NCBI RefSeq assembly: GCF_000970025.1 | Contig: NZ_CP009528.1 | Coordinates: 2,033,168 to 2,097,167 of the forward strand | Source of the DNA: Methanosarcina barkeri MS | GTDB lineage: Archaea; Halobacteriota; Methanosarcinia; Methanosarcinales; Methanosarcinaceae | DNA: 64,000 bases | Direction of reading: 5' to 3' | In this document: piece by piece, positions 1 through 8,266 of the stretch | Position numbering within the stretch: position 1 is the stretch's first letter | How the letters are laid out: the number at the start of each line of letters is the position of its first letter | The notes under the pieces: model-generated | Told to the model about the DNA's origin: nothing | The model's input: only the letters and a program-made list of their open reading frames with translations | The model's database searches: none | Translations under genes and position numbers: made by a program

Positions 1-88
1 TGATACCGTTTTTATGTGTCATTACACCATAGAGTCCTATTGAAAAGAGCAGGGCTGCAAGCCCGAGGTAAAAGATTAAAGGAATCAT
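1..88 (-). CDS. fpoK: F420H2 dehydrogenase subunit FpoK, partial (NuoK-like)
   Basis: Membrane subunit of the F420H2:methanophenazine oxidoreductase, homologous to NuoK of complex I, part of the proton-translocating arm. Only the N-terminal 29 codons are in the window; the gene runs off the left edge. The visible sequence starts [18 protein letters not shown] and continues into a hydrophobic helix, as NuoK proteins do. The start ATG (88-86) overlaps by four bases the stop of a 15-codon mini-ORF created by a 44-bp duplication. Family and position after fpoJ make the call firm. Confidence 0.88.
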   Translation of the reverse strand, partial: MIPLIFYLGLAALLFSIGLYGVMTHKNGI

Positions 89-160
89 TGGTTGCTCTCC
101 CCTTTTGCCAGATAAAAGTTTAAAGGAATCATTGGTTTTCCTCCCCTTTTGCCAGGTAAA
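77..160. repeat. 44-bp-spaced tandem duplication at the fpoJ2/fpoK junction, creating a mini-ORF
   Basis: Two 40-base copies (77-116 and 121-160), nearly identical, lie 44 bases apart. Each carries the 3' end of fpoJ2 followed by the first bases of fpoK. Read on the minus strand, the second junction opens a mini-ORF at 132-85: [15 protein letters not shown] then stop. Its first residues copy the FpoK start and its last copy the FpoJ2 end (LAKGEENQ). Its ATG overlaps the fpoJ2 stop (ATGA) and its TGA overlaps the fpoK start (ATGA), so coupling through the operon is kept. Confidence 0.85.
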
Positions 161-380
161 TCGCTCCTATGAGGGAGGCGAGCAGGACAATTGAAAGGAC
201 CTCAAAAGGTGCTACGTAATGGGTAAAGATCAGCATGCCAATGCCCTCTATATTACTCTGGTCAGCCGGGTTTTGGGGGAGTTCGGAAACCGTGTTCCAG
301 GAAGTCCCAAAAGCCCCGATTACCACAATAGCTGTAAAGAGCAAGACTACGAGAAAGGCTAAGGGTCGGTTAGTCCTCAC
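129..380 (-). CDS. fpoJ2: F420H2 dehydrogenase subunit FpoJ, C-terminal part (NuoJ-like)
   Basis: Second half of the NuoJ-like membrane subunit, which Methanosarcina encodes as two genes. It has two hydrophobic segments (roughly residues 6-27 and 49-75 of this start). A longer frame begins at GTG 389, but the Shine-Dalgarno GGAGGTGA at 392-385 sits five bases before GTG 380, so 380 is preferred (83 residues). It overlaps fpoJ1 by 11 bases, which implies translational coupling. The final codons are duplicated downstream as described for the 77-160 repeat. Confidence 0.85.
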   Translation of the reverse strand: MRTNRPLAFLVVLLFTAIVVIGAFGTSWNTVSELPQNPADQSNIEGIGMLIFTHYVAPFEVLSIVLLASLIGAIYLAKGEENQ

Positions 381-660
381 CGGGTTCACCTCCGATCTCG
401 TGCTTTGTCAGCATAACTGCAAAGAGGATGAGCACCCCGATTGCTCCAATGTAAACCAGTACCTGAATGATTCCCAGGAACTGGGCATTCAAAAGGATGT
501 AGAGAGCTGCAATTCCAAACATGCACATGATCAGGGCAAGCCCGGCTCGGACAATATCCTTTGCAGTTACCACGAAAACTGCAAAGAATACTGTAGAGAT
601 GGCAAGAACCCAGAAGACAGCCATTTTCAGGGCTTCTCCGATTGTTTCGAGTCCGATCAT
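370..660 (-). CDS. fpoJ: F420H2 dehydrogenase subunit FpoJ, N-terminal part (NuoJ-like)
   Basis: Membrane subunit homologous to the N-terminal half of NuoJ, 96 residues with about three transmembrane helices (near 11-29, 34-55 and 63-82), including the glycine-rich segment [18 protein letters not shown] typical of NuoJ. The start ATG overlaps the stop of fpoI in ATGA. It belongs to the proton-translocating membrane domain of Fpo. Splitting of NuoJ into two reading frames is a known Methanosarcina trait, so this is not a frameshift artefact. Confidence 0.87.
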   Translation of the reverse strand: MIGLETIGEALKMAVFWVLAISTVFFAVFVVTAKDIVRAGLALIMCMFGIAALYILLNAQFLGIIQVLVYIGAIGVLILFAVMLTKHEIGGEPGED

Positions 661-1067
661 TTCTCGTCACCTTCCTCAAGATCGACTTCCCTTGCAAGTT
701 TTTCAGGAGTCATGAGCAGGTCTTTGTGCTTCCATTTAACGAGACCTTTAGCGTATTCCTTTCCGCTTGAAAGTGCACCTTTCGGGCACTGGTCGATACA
801 GAGCCCACAGAAAAGGCAGTGTCCGATGTCAATCTGAGGGAACCAGCGTTGTTTTGTGCTGCCTGGTGCAATCGGGGCTTTTACGATCTTGATTGCGGCA
901 TTGGGACAGGTATTGGCACAGATGCCACAGCCTATACATTTACTTTTATCAAGTATCTGAAGCCCCCTGAACCGACCGGAAAGCTCGCTTTGTTTTTCCG
1001 GGTACATCCTGGTTACGGGAGGCCTTGTGATGTTTCTAATTGCGTATTTAATGTTTTTGAGGACCAT
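657..1067 (-). CDS. fpoI: F420H2 dehydrogenase subunit FpoI (NuoI-like, two 4Fe-4S clusters)
   Basis: Peripheral-arm iron-sulfur subunit, 136 residues, homologous to NuoI. Two ferredoxin motifs are visible: C44-x2-C47-x2-C50-x3-C54-P and C84-x2-C87-x2-C90-x3-C94-P, which should bind the two tetranuclear clusters passing electrons from the FpoF input side toward FpoB. It starts four bases after fpoH and overlaps fpoJ by four bases. A Shine-Dalgarno-like GGGTG precedes the ATG. Length and motif spacing are normal. Confidence 0.95.
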   Translation of the reverse strand: MVLKNIKYAIRNITRPPVTRMYPEKQSELSGRFRGLQILDKSKCIGCGICANTCPNAAIKIVKAPIAPGSTKQRWFPQIDIGHCLFCGLCIDQCPKGALSSGKEYAKGLVKWKHKDLLMTPEKLAREVDLEEGDEK

Positions 1068-1071
1068 GATT

Positions 1072-2112
1072 TCACACCCCCAGGTAGAGTCCGAGCCCTA
1101 CAGCCCAGACAAGGTTTAAAAGAGCAAGAGGAAGCAATTTTTTCCAGCTCAGGTCAACAACCTGGTCAATCCTGAACCTCGGGACAGCCCATCTGAGCCC
1201 TATAATTACCATAAGTACAAAGACAACTTTTACAATCAAGAAGCCTGTTGGAACAATAATGCCAAAGAAAGAGTTATTTGCAATAAAGCCTGGTACGTTC
1301 CAGCCGCCAAGGAAGAGAAGGGCTACAAGGAAAGAACCAAGGATCATGTGGATGTATTCGGCAAAGAAACCTAGCCCGAAACGCATTCCACAGTATTCTG
1401 TAATCCACCCTGCTATCAATTCTTCTTCGGACTCGTTCTGGTCAAAGGGGAGTCTTCCCATATCAGCCATAAGTGATACAAAGAATACAAAACATCCCAG
1501 GGGCTGGAGGAAAATATTCCAGTGCAGGCCCTGCGCAGTCGAAATGTCTACTATATTAAGCGAACCTGTCATAGCAGCTACACTTATGACAGTTATTCCA
1601 AGAGGTACTTCATATCCTACCATTCGGGCAAAGTTTCGAAAAGCCCCTAGCAGGGAGTATTTGTTATTAGAGCCGTAAGCCACCATGAAAATCCCGAAAA
1701 TAGATAATGCGGACACCGCTTCAATGTAAAGCACGCTGATGTCCATCTGGGTAACCGCAAGCGGGTATTCGACCCCATTAATAAAGACCGCGCCCACAGG
1801 AAGGGCAACAAGCATAAGAAAAACCGAACCAAGCATGAAAATATTAGCATTATTAAAAAGTAAACTGTCAGCATTCAGCGGCTTTAAGTCTTCTTTTGTA
1901 AAAAGTTTGATTGCATCGGCTACAAGCTGCAGAAGCCCATATTTCCCTACGCGGCAGGGCCCCATCCTGGTCTGGATGTCAGCAGAAAGCTTCCGTTCAA
2001 GCCAGACAGCTCCCATTGCTCCCATGAAAATAACTCCAATCAGGACAAGGCCAAATATTCCGCGGACCCAGGGAATTAAAGGAGTTATATATTCAGGAAT
2101 TACTACTGTCAT
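1072..2112 (-). CDS. fpoH: F420H2 dehydrogenase subunit FpoH (NuoH-like)
   Basis: Membrane subunit of about eight helices, homologous to NuoH, which joins the membrane arm to the peripheral arm and forms the quinone/methanophenazine pocket. Family signatures are visible: ERKLSADIQTRMGPCRVG near the N-terminus and DQNESEEELIAG in the central loop. The frame opens at 2121 (GTG), but that GTG is part of the Shine-Dalgarno GGTGATTC; ATG 2112 is the likely start (346 residues). The upstream fpoD stop lies within this ribosome-binding region, only five bases before the start. Confidence 0.95.
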   Translation of the reverse strand: MTVVIPEYITPLIPWVRGIFGLVLIGVIFMGAMGAVWLERKLSADIQTRMGPCRVGKYGLLQLVADAIKLFTKEDLKPLNADSLLFNNANIFMLGSVFLMLVALPVGAVFINGVEYPLAVTQMDISVLYIEAVSALSIFGIFMVAYGSNNKYSLLGAFRNFARMVGYEVPLGITVISVAAMTGSLNIVDISTAQGLHWNIFLQPLGCFVFFVSLMADMGRLPFDQNESEEELIAGWITEYCGMRFGLGFFAEYIHMILGSFLVALLFLGGWNVPGFIANNSFFGIIVPTGFLIVKVVFVLMVIIGLRWAVPRFRIDQVVDLSWKKLLPLALLNLVWAVGLGLYLGV

Positions 2113-2117
2113 CAGAA

Positions 2118-3242
2118 TCACCTGTCTGCTTCACTGGTACACCCGTCCATGCTGCCCGAGATTGCTGCCACATCTGCAACAGTCGTACCTATTATAAGGG
2201 GAGGTAGAGCTTGCAGGGTAGGATAGTAAGGTCCTCTAATCTTTACTCTGTATGGCTTGTCCGAACCGTCGGAAATCATGTACATTCCCATTTCCCCTCG
2301 TGGGTCTTCCACCCTGTAGAATACCTCACCGGCAGGAACTCTCATTACAGGGGTTCTCCTGCCGTACAGTGAACCTTCAGGAAAGAGCGGGCCGCTTGGA
2401 ATCTGGTCGAAGCACTGTTCCAGGATATAGATACTTTCTCTGATCTCATCAAGCCTGACCTGTACTCTTGCAAAACAGTCTCCTGCGGTTTCAGTGCAGA
2501 CTTTGAAATCAAGGTCTTTATAGACCAGATAAGGCTCGTTTTTCCGGATGTCAAAAGGCACACCGGTTGCACGCAAAGGAGGCCCTGAGACCCCAAGGTT
2601 CTTTGCGACATCAGCAGTCAGGACACCAACTCCGACAGTCCTTTCCCTGTAGATCCTGTCAGTGTGGAACATTTCCTCAAAATCGTCAACTGATTTTTTA
2701 AGGTTGTTTAGGACAGGAATTGCTTTTTCTTTAAACCCCTCAGGAAGGTCGTCGCGTACTCCTCCGAACTTAAGATAACTATGAGTAATTCTGGCTCCTG
2801 TGATCATATCAATCAGGCTCAGGACTTCTTCTCTTTCCCTGATCGTGTACATGAACATGGAGACAAAACCAATGAATTCCCCAAACTCGCCCATACCCAG
2901 CAGGTGACTCTGAATTCTTGTAAGCTCGTCAAGAATAACCCTGATATATTGAGACCTTTCAGGCGGTTCGATGCCAAGTAATTTCTCGGTACAGCCTACA
3001 AAACATTCTTCATTTACAAGGGCCACAAGATAGCAGATCCTGTCCACGATTGTGATTCCCTGAAGGTAAGTCTTATTCTCCAGAATCTTTTCAATACCTT
3101 TATGAATGAAACCCAGTTCTATGTCAGCATCCACGACTGTTTCCCCTTTCAACCTCAGGTTTAGCCTGAAAGGGCCGGGCTGCATGGGATGCTGAGGTCC
3201 CAGGTGTACGATCATCTCATCTGGTTCAAGCTTTTCTTCCAT
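2118..3242 (-). CDS. fpoD: F420H2 dehydrogenase subunit FpoD (NuoD-like, 49-kDa type)
   Basis: Peripheral-arm subunit of 374 residues, homologous to NuoD and to large subunits of NiFe hydrogenases. Seen here: the N-terminal LGPQHPMQPGPFRL segment, ELGFIHKGIEKI, and the C-terminal GEMGMYMISDGSDKPYR block that is characteristic of the family. With FpoB and FpoH it shapes the methanophenazine reduction site. As expected for complex I relatives, the Ni-binding cysteines of hydrogenases are absent. It lies nine bases after fpoC. Confidence 0.95.
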   Translation of the reverse strand: MEEKLEPDEMIVHLGPQHPMQPGPFRLNLRLKGETVVDADIELGFIHKGIEKILENKTYLQGITIVDRICYLVALVNEECFVGCTEKLLGIEPPERSQYIRVILDELTRIQSHLLGMGEFGEFIGFVSMFMYTIREREEVLSLIDMITGARITHSYLKFGGVRDDLPEGFKEKAIPVLNNLKKSVDDFEEMFHTDRIYRERTVGVGVLTADVAKNLGVSGPPLRATGVPFDIRKNEPYLVYKDLDFKVCTETAGDCFARVQVRLDEIRESIYILEQCFDQIPSGPLFPEGSLYGRRTPVMRVPAGEVFYRVEDPRGEMGMYMISDGSDKPYRVKIRGPYYPTLQALPPLIIGTTVADVAAISGSMDGCTSEADR

Positions 3243-3251
3243 TTCTCACCC

Positions 3252-3728
3252 TCACACCAGATTTCTGGCCGTCTTATTCGGAAAGCCCTCGTAATCTTTC
3301 CTGAGGGGCCATTCCCCAAGCATATCTTCGGGAAGTACAAGTGGCTTCAGGTTCGGATGGTTTTTAAAAAGAATCCCGAAAAGCTCGTAAGTTTCTCTTT
3401 CGTACCAGTTTGCATTCCAGTACACCGATACAATGGATTCGATTTCCGGATTTTCCCTTGGAAGCCTGACCTTAAGCGTCAGAACCACAGGATGATTATA
3501 TGATGCTATATGATAGACTACCTCAAACTCATTCCTTTTTATGTAGTCCACTCCGCAAACTGAGCAGAGGTGGTCAAATTGAAGGGAACCCTTAAGGTAC
3601 TGGCATACTTTTTTCACCTTCTCCCTATCCACGTATGCCCTGGCACGGATTTCGGACTCAGCGGTTTTTTCGGAGATTGCCTCAGGAAATGCACCTGTTA
3701 ACGACTTGAGAATTTCTGCTACATCCAT
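3252..3728 (-). CDS. fpoC: F420H2 dehydrogenase subunit FpoC (NuoC-like, 30-kDa type)
   Basis: Peripheral-arm subunit of 158 residues, homologous to NuoC. The family signature is in the C-terminal half: YWNANWYERETYELFGI followed by HPNLKPLVLPEDMLGEWPLRKDYEGF. It is a structural scaffold holding FpoB and FpoD and carries no cofactor. A 47-base gap separates it from fpoB, the largest gap in the operon. Confidence 0.95.
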   Translation of the reverse strand: MDVAEILKSLTGAFPEAISEKTAESEIRARAYVDREKVKKVCQYLKGSLQFDHLCSVCGVDYIKRNEFEVVYHIASYNHPVVLTLKVRLPRENPEIESIVSVYWNANWYERETYELFGILFKNHPNLKPLVLPEDMLGEWPLRKDYEGFPNKTARNLV

Positions 3729-3775
3729 AATTTTCCCTCGAATAACTCTGAAAGTTCAGAAGAACCTCAGTAATC

Positions 3776-4330
3776 TTAATACTCCGTGCCCAGGTCTTTT
3801 TTGGCTTTGATTTTTTCCTGTAGTTCCACAAATCCCTGAAGCATTGCTTCTGGTCTTGGAGGGCATCCTGGAACGAAGACATCGATTGGAAATATTTCAT
3901 CAATATTCTGGACAGTGCTGTATGATTCATAAAATGGGCCGCCACTAATTGAACAATCTCCAAAGGCGATGACCCATTTCGGAGAAGGCATCTGTTCCCA
4001 GAGTCTTTTTAAAGCAGGCAGGTACTTCTTTGTCACGTAGCCGCTTATGAGCATGACATCAGCCTGCCTAGGAGAGTTTCTCGGAATGATTCCAAAGCGG
4101 TCCGTGTCATAATGAGCACAGCCCATTGCAATCATCTCGACTCCGCAACAACCCATTGGCTGGGTCATAAACCATAGCGAATTTTTCCTTCCCCAGTTGA
4201 TTATATCCTGAACCTTAGTTTTCTTGAGAAATTCACTGATCGCATTGCTTGTTGTTGTGATAACTCCAGGAATTTCTTCTTCCGAGGTCTCATAGGGTTT
4301 ACTCGTTTTTTTCTCCTTCACTTCACCCAT
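3776..4330 (-). CDS. fpoB: F420H2 dehydrogenase subunit FpoB (NuoB-like, N2 cluster)
   Basis: Iron-sulfur subunit of 184 residues homologous to NuoB, which ligates the terminal 4Fe-4S cluster N2 next to the methanophenazine site. The ligands are visible as adjacent C61-C62 (MGCCGVE), C126 (FGDCSISGG) and C156 (VPGCPPRPEA). The N-terminal ~40 residues are polar and likely flexible. The gene overlaps fpoA by 13 bases. Length and motifs are those of a functional subunit. Confidence 0.96.
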   Translation of the reverse strand: MGEVKEKKTSKPYETSEEEIPGVITTTSNAISEFLKKTKVQDIINWGRKNSLWFMTQPMGCCGVEMIAMGCAHYDTDRFGIIPRNSPRQADVMLISGYVTKKYLPALKRLWEQMPSPKWVIAFGDCSISGGPFYESYSTVQNIDEIFPIDVFVPGCPPRPEAMLQGFVELQEKIKAKKDLGTEY

Positions 4331-4692
4331 GTAAGGGCCCCCTTTTTCCAGAGATAAATGTATCCAAAGAGCAATATAAAAATAAAGGCCAACATCTCAA
4401 CCACTGCAAGAGAGGTGATCCCATGTCCCTTATAGACTGTAACCCATGGATAAAGGAAAAGCACCTCTATATCAAAGAGCACAAAAGCGATCGCATAAAG
4501 ATAATACTCAACATTGAACTGGATCCTTGCAGTTCCTGTGGGAACCGAACCCGACTCATATGTCGTGTATTTGCCGGCTGCCTTGCTCCTCGGGCTCAGT
4601 TGCTTTACCATAAACATTGTCATTGGAGGCATAATAAGTGCCACGACAAGGAATATTGCAACTGGTATGTAGCTATCAATTATTTCAGACAT
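4318..4692 (-). CDS. fpoA: F420H2 dehydrogenase subunit FpoA (NuoA-like)
   Basis: First gene of the operon: a three-helix membrane subunit of 124 residues homologous to NuoA. The conserved YESGSVPTG loop and the acidic helix LFDIEVLFLYPW are visible. The frame could begin at GTG 4701, but that codon lies inside the Shine-Dalgarno GGTGAT; ATG 4692, four bases after it, is the better start. The gene reads left away from the 1-kb intergenic region that must carry the fpo promoter. Confidence 0.93.
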   Translation of the reverse strand: MSEIIDSYIPVAIFLVVALIMPPMTMFMVKQLSPRSKAAGKYTTYESGSVPTGTARIQFNVEYYLYAIAFVLFDIEVLFLYPWVTVYKGHGITSLAVVEMLAFIFILLFGYIYLWKKGALTWVK

Positions 4693-5768
4693 TAATATCA
4701 CCTGTTAAAGTGTAGCAACCTGAAATTGCAGCATTACATGACACGAATTTTGGGTTTTTGGACAAAAAACTGCGTCCAAGCAATCGGGTTTTAGGAAAAT
4801 TGCTTTCGGTCCAGACACAGGTCCTTTTATAGATGCCTGAGTCCACAGAGATCTTTAATTTCGATAAAATGATCCCTTTTTACAGGCATTTACTTCTGGG
4901 CTTTGAAAATTTAGATTTCTTTTCCCGGAATTGTATGATAATTGCCAGAATTTCAGGAGAATTCCTGCTTCAGGCAGCACAGGTACAATTGAGTGAGATT
5001 AATATATTCAATAATTTAAATTGTTTGAAATTGTTTGAAATTGTTTGAAATTGTTTAAAATTGTTTGAAATTGTTTGAAATTATTTAAAATTGTTTGAAA
5101 TTACAGAACCCCATATTAATTGCTGCAAACGGATGTGTAGTTATTTATCGCTATTTGCTAGATAATTAATAATATATAAATATTAAGTTCAAATAATTAA
5201 AATCTGTTTTTCGAATATGGATATGTTTTAAAAATTGGAGTAAAGTACTGGTCGTTTGTGGAATTATATAAGTTATGCATATGTTATTCTTCTCCAGCTC
5301 CCCCAACATAAATAATATTATTTATGTTATATATAAGTAAGCGTCATATAAACACAATAAGTATATATATACTTTAATTATTTTAAATTGAATAAAACAT
5401 TCATATATAATAACATAAATAATCATGAGAAATTCCCAGAATAAAAGGTTTTTCATGCCTCGCAGAAAATAAAAATAATAAAGGATTAATAAAAATTAGG
5501 CCATCCTGCTGCAGAATTTGAGATGGAAGCCCACCTGTATATTTTGCGAGATATGAATAAAACCAATAGCAGAATCATCAGTGAAGCGGTATAAAATAGT
5601 TGGCAGAAAATAAATAAATTACACATTATCGAGTACAACAAATTGCTGCATTCACGATAAAGAGAATATTCACGATAAAGAGATATACTTTTTAGTATAG
5701 TCCCGAGAACACACTGTACCAATACATTATAATAAGTCTTTTCATGATAGAAAAACTGGTGGAATCGC
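4693..5768. promoter_or_regulatory. Divergent control region between fpo and the ferredoxin operon
   Basis: About 1.1 kb without a convincing gene, strongly AT-rich, between fpoA (minus) and a ferredoxin gene (plus). It must contain the promoter of the fpo operon and, at its right side, that of the ferredoxin/FAD operon. A ten-base tandem array lies at 5021-5100 and TATA-like AT runs are frequent around 5150-5420, so no single TATA box can be picked with confidence. Short frames here have no recognisable protein character. Confidence 0.55.
5021..5100. repeat. Eight tandem 10-bp repeats upstream of fpoA
   Basis: Eight consecutive copies of ttgtttgaaa, two of them with one or two substitutions (ttgtttaaaa, ttatttaaaa). 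The unit is close to one DNA helical turn, so the A/T tracts are in phase, as in intrinsically bent DNA. It lies about 330 bases upstream of the fpoA start. Whether it affects fpo transcription is not known from sequence. Confidence 0.9.
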
Positions 5769-5930
5769 ATGAAGATTAATGACAATTGTGTAGGGTGCGG
5801 CCAGTGTGCTTCGTTTTGCAAAAAGGGAGCAATCGAGGTAAGAGGAAAGGCACGAGCTACTGATGCCTGCATAGACTGCGGGATCTGCGTTCTCTACTGC
5901 CCTGTTAAGGCCATAGAGGTGGTAGCATGA
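5769..5930 (+). CDS. Small 2x[4Fe-4S] ferredoxin
   Basis: A 53-residue ferredoxin beginning ATG at 5769. Two cluster motifs are visible: C7-x2-C10-x2-C13-x3-C17 and C34-x2-C37-x2-C40-x3-C44-P. The first motif lacks the usual proline after its last cysteine (C17-K). The stop codon overlaps the ATG of the following FAD oxidoreductase (ATGA), so the two are very likely translated together and act as an electron donor and its enzyme. It is short and easily missed by gene callers. Confidence 0.93.
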   Translation: MKINDNCVGCGQCASFCKKGAIEVRGKARATDACIDCGICVLYCPVKAIEVVA

Positions 5931-7204
5931 AAGCGATTGTAATCGGTGCGGGACTTGGAGGACTCTTAAGTGCAGCCAGGCTCTCAAAGGCAGGATACCA
6001 GGTAGACGTTTTTGAAAGGCTTCCTATCACAGGAGGAAGGTTTACAAATCTCCCTTACAAAGGCTTCCAGCTTTCGAGCGGAGCTTTCCATATCCTTCCC
6101 CATGGACCTGCAGGCCCTCTAGCTAAGTTTCTCAAAGAAGTCGGAGCCGATGTAAAGATTGTGCGGTCCGATGATACAATTATACGCGTGCCCCAGAAAA
6201 AAGGCATCCAGGATTATGAAAAAGGATTCAAAGATATTTCGTTTACCGATTTTTCCACACTTCTCTCGCATAAAGAACGCCTGAAGATCGCTCTTCTCAT
6301 AGTGAGCACGCGAAAGAATCGACCGACAGGAAGCAGTTTGCAGGCATGGATCAGGTCCCAGTTTAAGGACGAATGGCTTGTGAGATTTGCCGATGCTTTC
6401 TGCGGCTGGGCATTGAGCCTTAAAAGTGACGAAGTTCCTGTGGAAGAAATTTTCGAGATAATTGAAAACATGTACAGATTCGGCGGCCCAGGAGTTCCTA
6501 TTGGCGGATGCAAAGGGATTATCGATGCTCTGGAAAGTGTGATTGCTGCACACGACGGAAAGATTCATACCGAGACCGAGGTTTCAAAAATCCTTGTGGA
6601 AAACGGGAAAGCCGCAGGTGTACTTGTTGGCGAAGAGGCTCATAAAGCAGACCTGGTCATCAGCAATTTAGGGCATGCTGCAACGGCATGTCTTTGCGCG
6701 GAGGCCCTGTCAGGTGAGAAAGCTTCAGAATACCTCCAAAGACTTGAAACCCTGAAGCCTTCTGCCGGCATAAAGATTTGCCTTGCTGCAGGCGAACCGC
6801 TTGTAGGGCATTCGGGTGTCCTTCTAACCCCATATGCAAAAAGAGTGAATGGGATAAACGAGGTTACGCAGGTCGATCCGAAACTTGCTCCGCCTGGCAA
6901 GCACCTTACAATGTCTCATCAGTACGTAGCCCCTGAGAACGTGAAAAATCTCGAAGCTGAAATTGAATTAGGGCTTAAAGATCTTAAAAACATCTTTCCC
7001 AATAAAAAATATGAAGTTCTGCTCATCCAGTCATACCATGACAGCTGGCCGGTAAACAGGGCAGCATCAGGTACGGATCCTGGTAACGAGACTCCTGTTC
7101 CCGGACTTTACGTTGTAGGGGATGGAGCTAAAGGCAAAGGTGGCATTGAAGTCGAAGGCGTAGCTCTCGGTGTAGCCGCTACAATGAAGAAAATCCTGGA
7201 ATGA
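5927..7204 (+). CDS. CrtI/phytoene desaturase-like FAD oxidoreductase
   Basis: Flavoprotein of 425 residues. The N-terminus has the Rossmann FAD motif VIGAGLGGLLSAARLSKAGY followed by a glutamate (VFE), and the C-terminus has the second FAD signature GLYVVGDGAKGKGGIEVEG, as in phytoene desaturase-like amine-oxidase-fold proteins. It overlaps a small ferredoxin gene by four bases, suggesting that the ferredoxin delivers electrons and that the enzyme works as an isoprenoid reductase or saturase. In Methanosarcina acetivorans a geranylgeranyl reductase is known to need a ferredoxin, which is an analogy only. The true substrate (lipid chain, methanophenazine side chain or carotenoid-like compound) cannot be read here. 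Confidence 0.85.
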   Translation: MKAIVIGAGLGGLLSAARLSKAGYQVDVFERLPITGGRFTNLPYKGFQLSSGAFHILPHGPAGPLAKFLKEVGADVKIVRSDDTIIRVPQKKGIQDYEKGFKDISFTDFSTLLSHKERLKIALLIVSTRKNRPTGSSLQAWIRSQFKDEWLVRFADAFCGWALSLKSDEVPVEEIFEIIENMYRFGGPGVPIGGCKGIIDALESVIAAHDGKIHTETEVSKILVENGKAAGVLVGEEAHKADLVISNLGHAATACLCAEALSGEKASEYLQRLETLKPSAGIKICLAAGEPLVGHSGVLLTPYAKRVNGINEVTQVDPKLAPPGKHLTMSHQYVAPENVKNLEAEIELGLKDLKNIFPNKKYEVLLIQSYHDSWPVNRAASGTDPGNETPVPGLYVVGDGAKGKGGIEVEGVALGVAATMKKILE

Positions 7205-7262
7205 AATTCCAGAAAACAAACTCATCAGGTGTTTTATTATTCCACCAAAAAATCCCAACTTT

Positions 7263-8240
7263 GTGACTTATTCGAAAAACGTTTTCGTTCCTGTGACCAA
7301 TATTTGCAGGAACCGCTGTGGTTACTGCGGTTTTCGGCGGGAGCCAGGACAACCAGGCGCCAGGCTCATGAAGCCTGGAGAAATTCTTTCTGTACTTGAA
7401 AACGGGGCAAAGGCAGGGTGTACCGAAGCCCTTTTCACCTTCGGAGAGTATCCCGAGGAGGTTTTGGAGTACAGGAAGTGGCTTAAAGAACTTGGTTATT
7501 CTTCCACGCTTGAATACCTTCTTTTTCTCTGTGAGGCTGCAATCGATATTGGAATCCTTCCTCATACGAATGCAGGAATTATGACGCGCTCGGAGATGAA
7601 GGCTTTAAAGCCTTTGAACGCGAGCATGGGACTGATGCTTGAGAGCACGGCAACCCTGGAAGCCCATAAGGACTGCCCCGGCAAACTTCCCGAACTCAGG
7701 CTTAATACCATTCGAGAAGCAGGAAAACTCCAGATTCCCTATACCACCGGCCTTCTTATAGGAATTGGGGAGAATAGGGAAGATAGAATAGAGTCTCTTG
7801 AAGCTATTGCGGATCTCCATAGGGAATACAGGCACATTCAGGAGGTTATTATTCAAAACTTTGCCCCAAAGCCCGGAACACCCATGGAAAATTTTCCTGC
7901 GCCTTCAATAGGAGAAATGATTGACACTATCTGCCTGGCCAGGCAGATTCTTACTTCTGACATAGCAGTACAGGTTGCCCCAAACCTTATAGACCCAAAA
8001 GCCCTTATCGCAAAAGGGGTGACTGACCTGGGAGGCATATCCCCACTGACAATTGATTGGATTAATCCTGAAGCCGAATGGCCGGATGTAAAGGACATGC
8101 AAAGGAAACTAAGTCCGACTTTGCTCAGAGAACGCCTGCCAATTTACCCTCAGTATGTAAGAAAAGAATGGTACTCTGACAGGATAGGCGGGCTTATAGA
8201 ACAACTCTCTGATGTCGACGGTTACAGGAAAAAGCCCTGA
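7263..8240 (+). CDS. cofG: CofG, 7,8-didemethyl-8-hydroxy-5-deazariboflavin (Fo) synthase subunit 1
   Basis: Radical SAM enzyme of 325 residues that, with CofH, makes the Fo chromophore of coenzyme F420. The cluster motif C15-x3-C19-x2-C22 sits at the N-terminus, preceded by NVFVPVTNI. It starts with GTG and has no strong Shine-Dalgarno; the frame is open upstream but without ATG. It is followed after 26 bases by cofH1. Placement beside the F420-dependent fpo operon fits the cofactor's use. Confidence 0.92.
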   Translation: MTYSKNVFVPVTNICRNRCGYCGFRREPGQPGARLMKPGEILSVLENGAKAGCTEALFTFGEYPEEVLEYRKWLKELGYSSTLEYLLFLCEAAIDIGILPHTNAGIMTRSEMKALKPLNASMGLMLESTATLEAHKDCPGKLPELRLNTIREAGKLQIPYTTGLLIGIGENREDRIESLEAIADLHREYRHIQEVIIQNFAPKPGTPMENFPAPSIGEMIDTICLARQILTSDIAVQVAPNLIDPKALIAKGVTDLGGISPLTIDWINPEAEWPDVKDMQRKLSPTLLRERLPIYPQYVRKEWYSDRIGGLIEQLSDVDGYRKKP

Positions 8241-8266
8241 AAGAGGGCATGCGGAGGAATTGAAAA

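Noticed and set aside
370-660. Split NuoJ as a frameshift error
   Set aside because: Two-gene fpoJ is a known feature of Methanosarcina, and each part has its own ribosome-binding site.
5486-5872. 128-codon minus-strand frame overlapping the ferredoxin gene
   Set aside because: It is antisense to a clear 8Fe ferredoxin with all eight cysteines and has no protein character.
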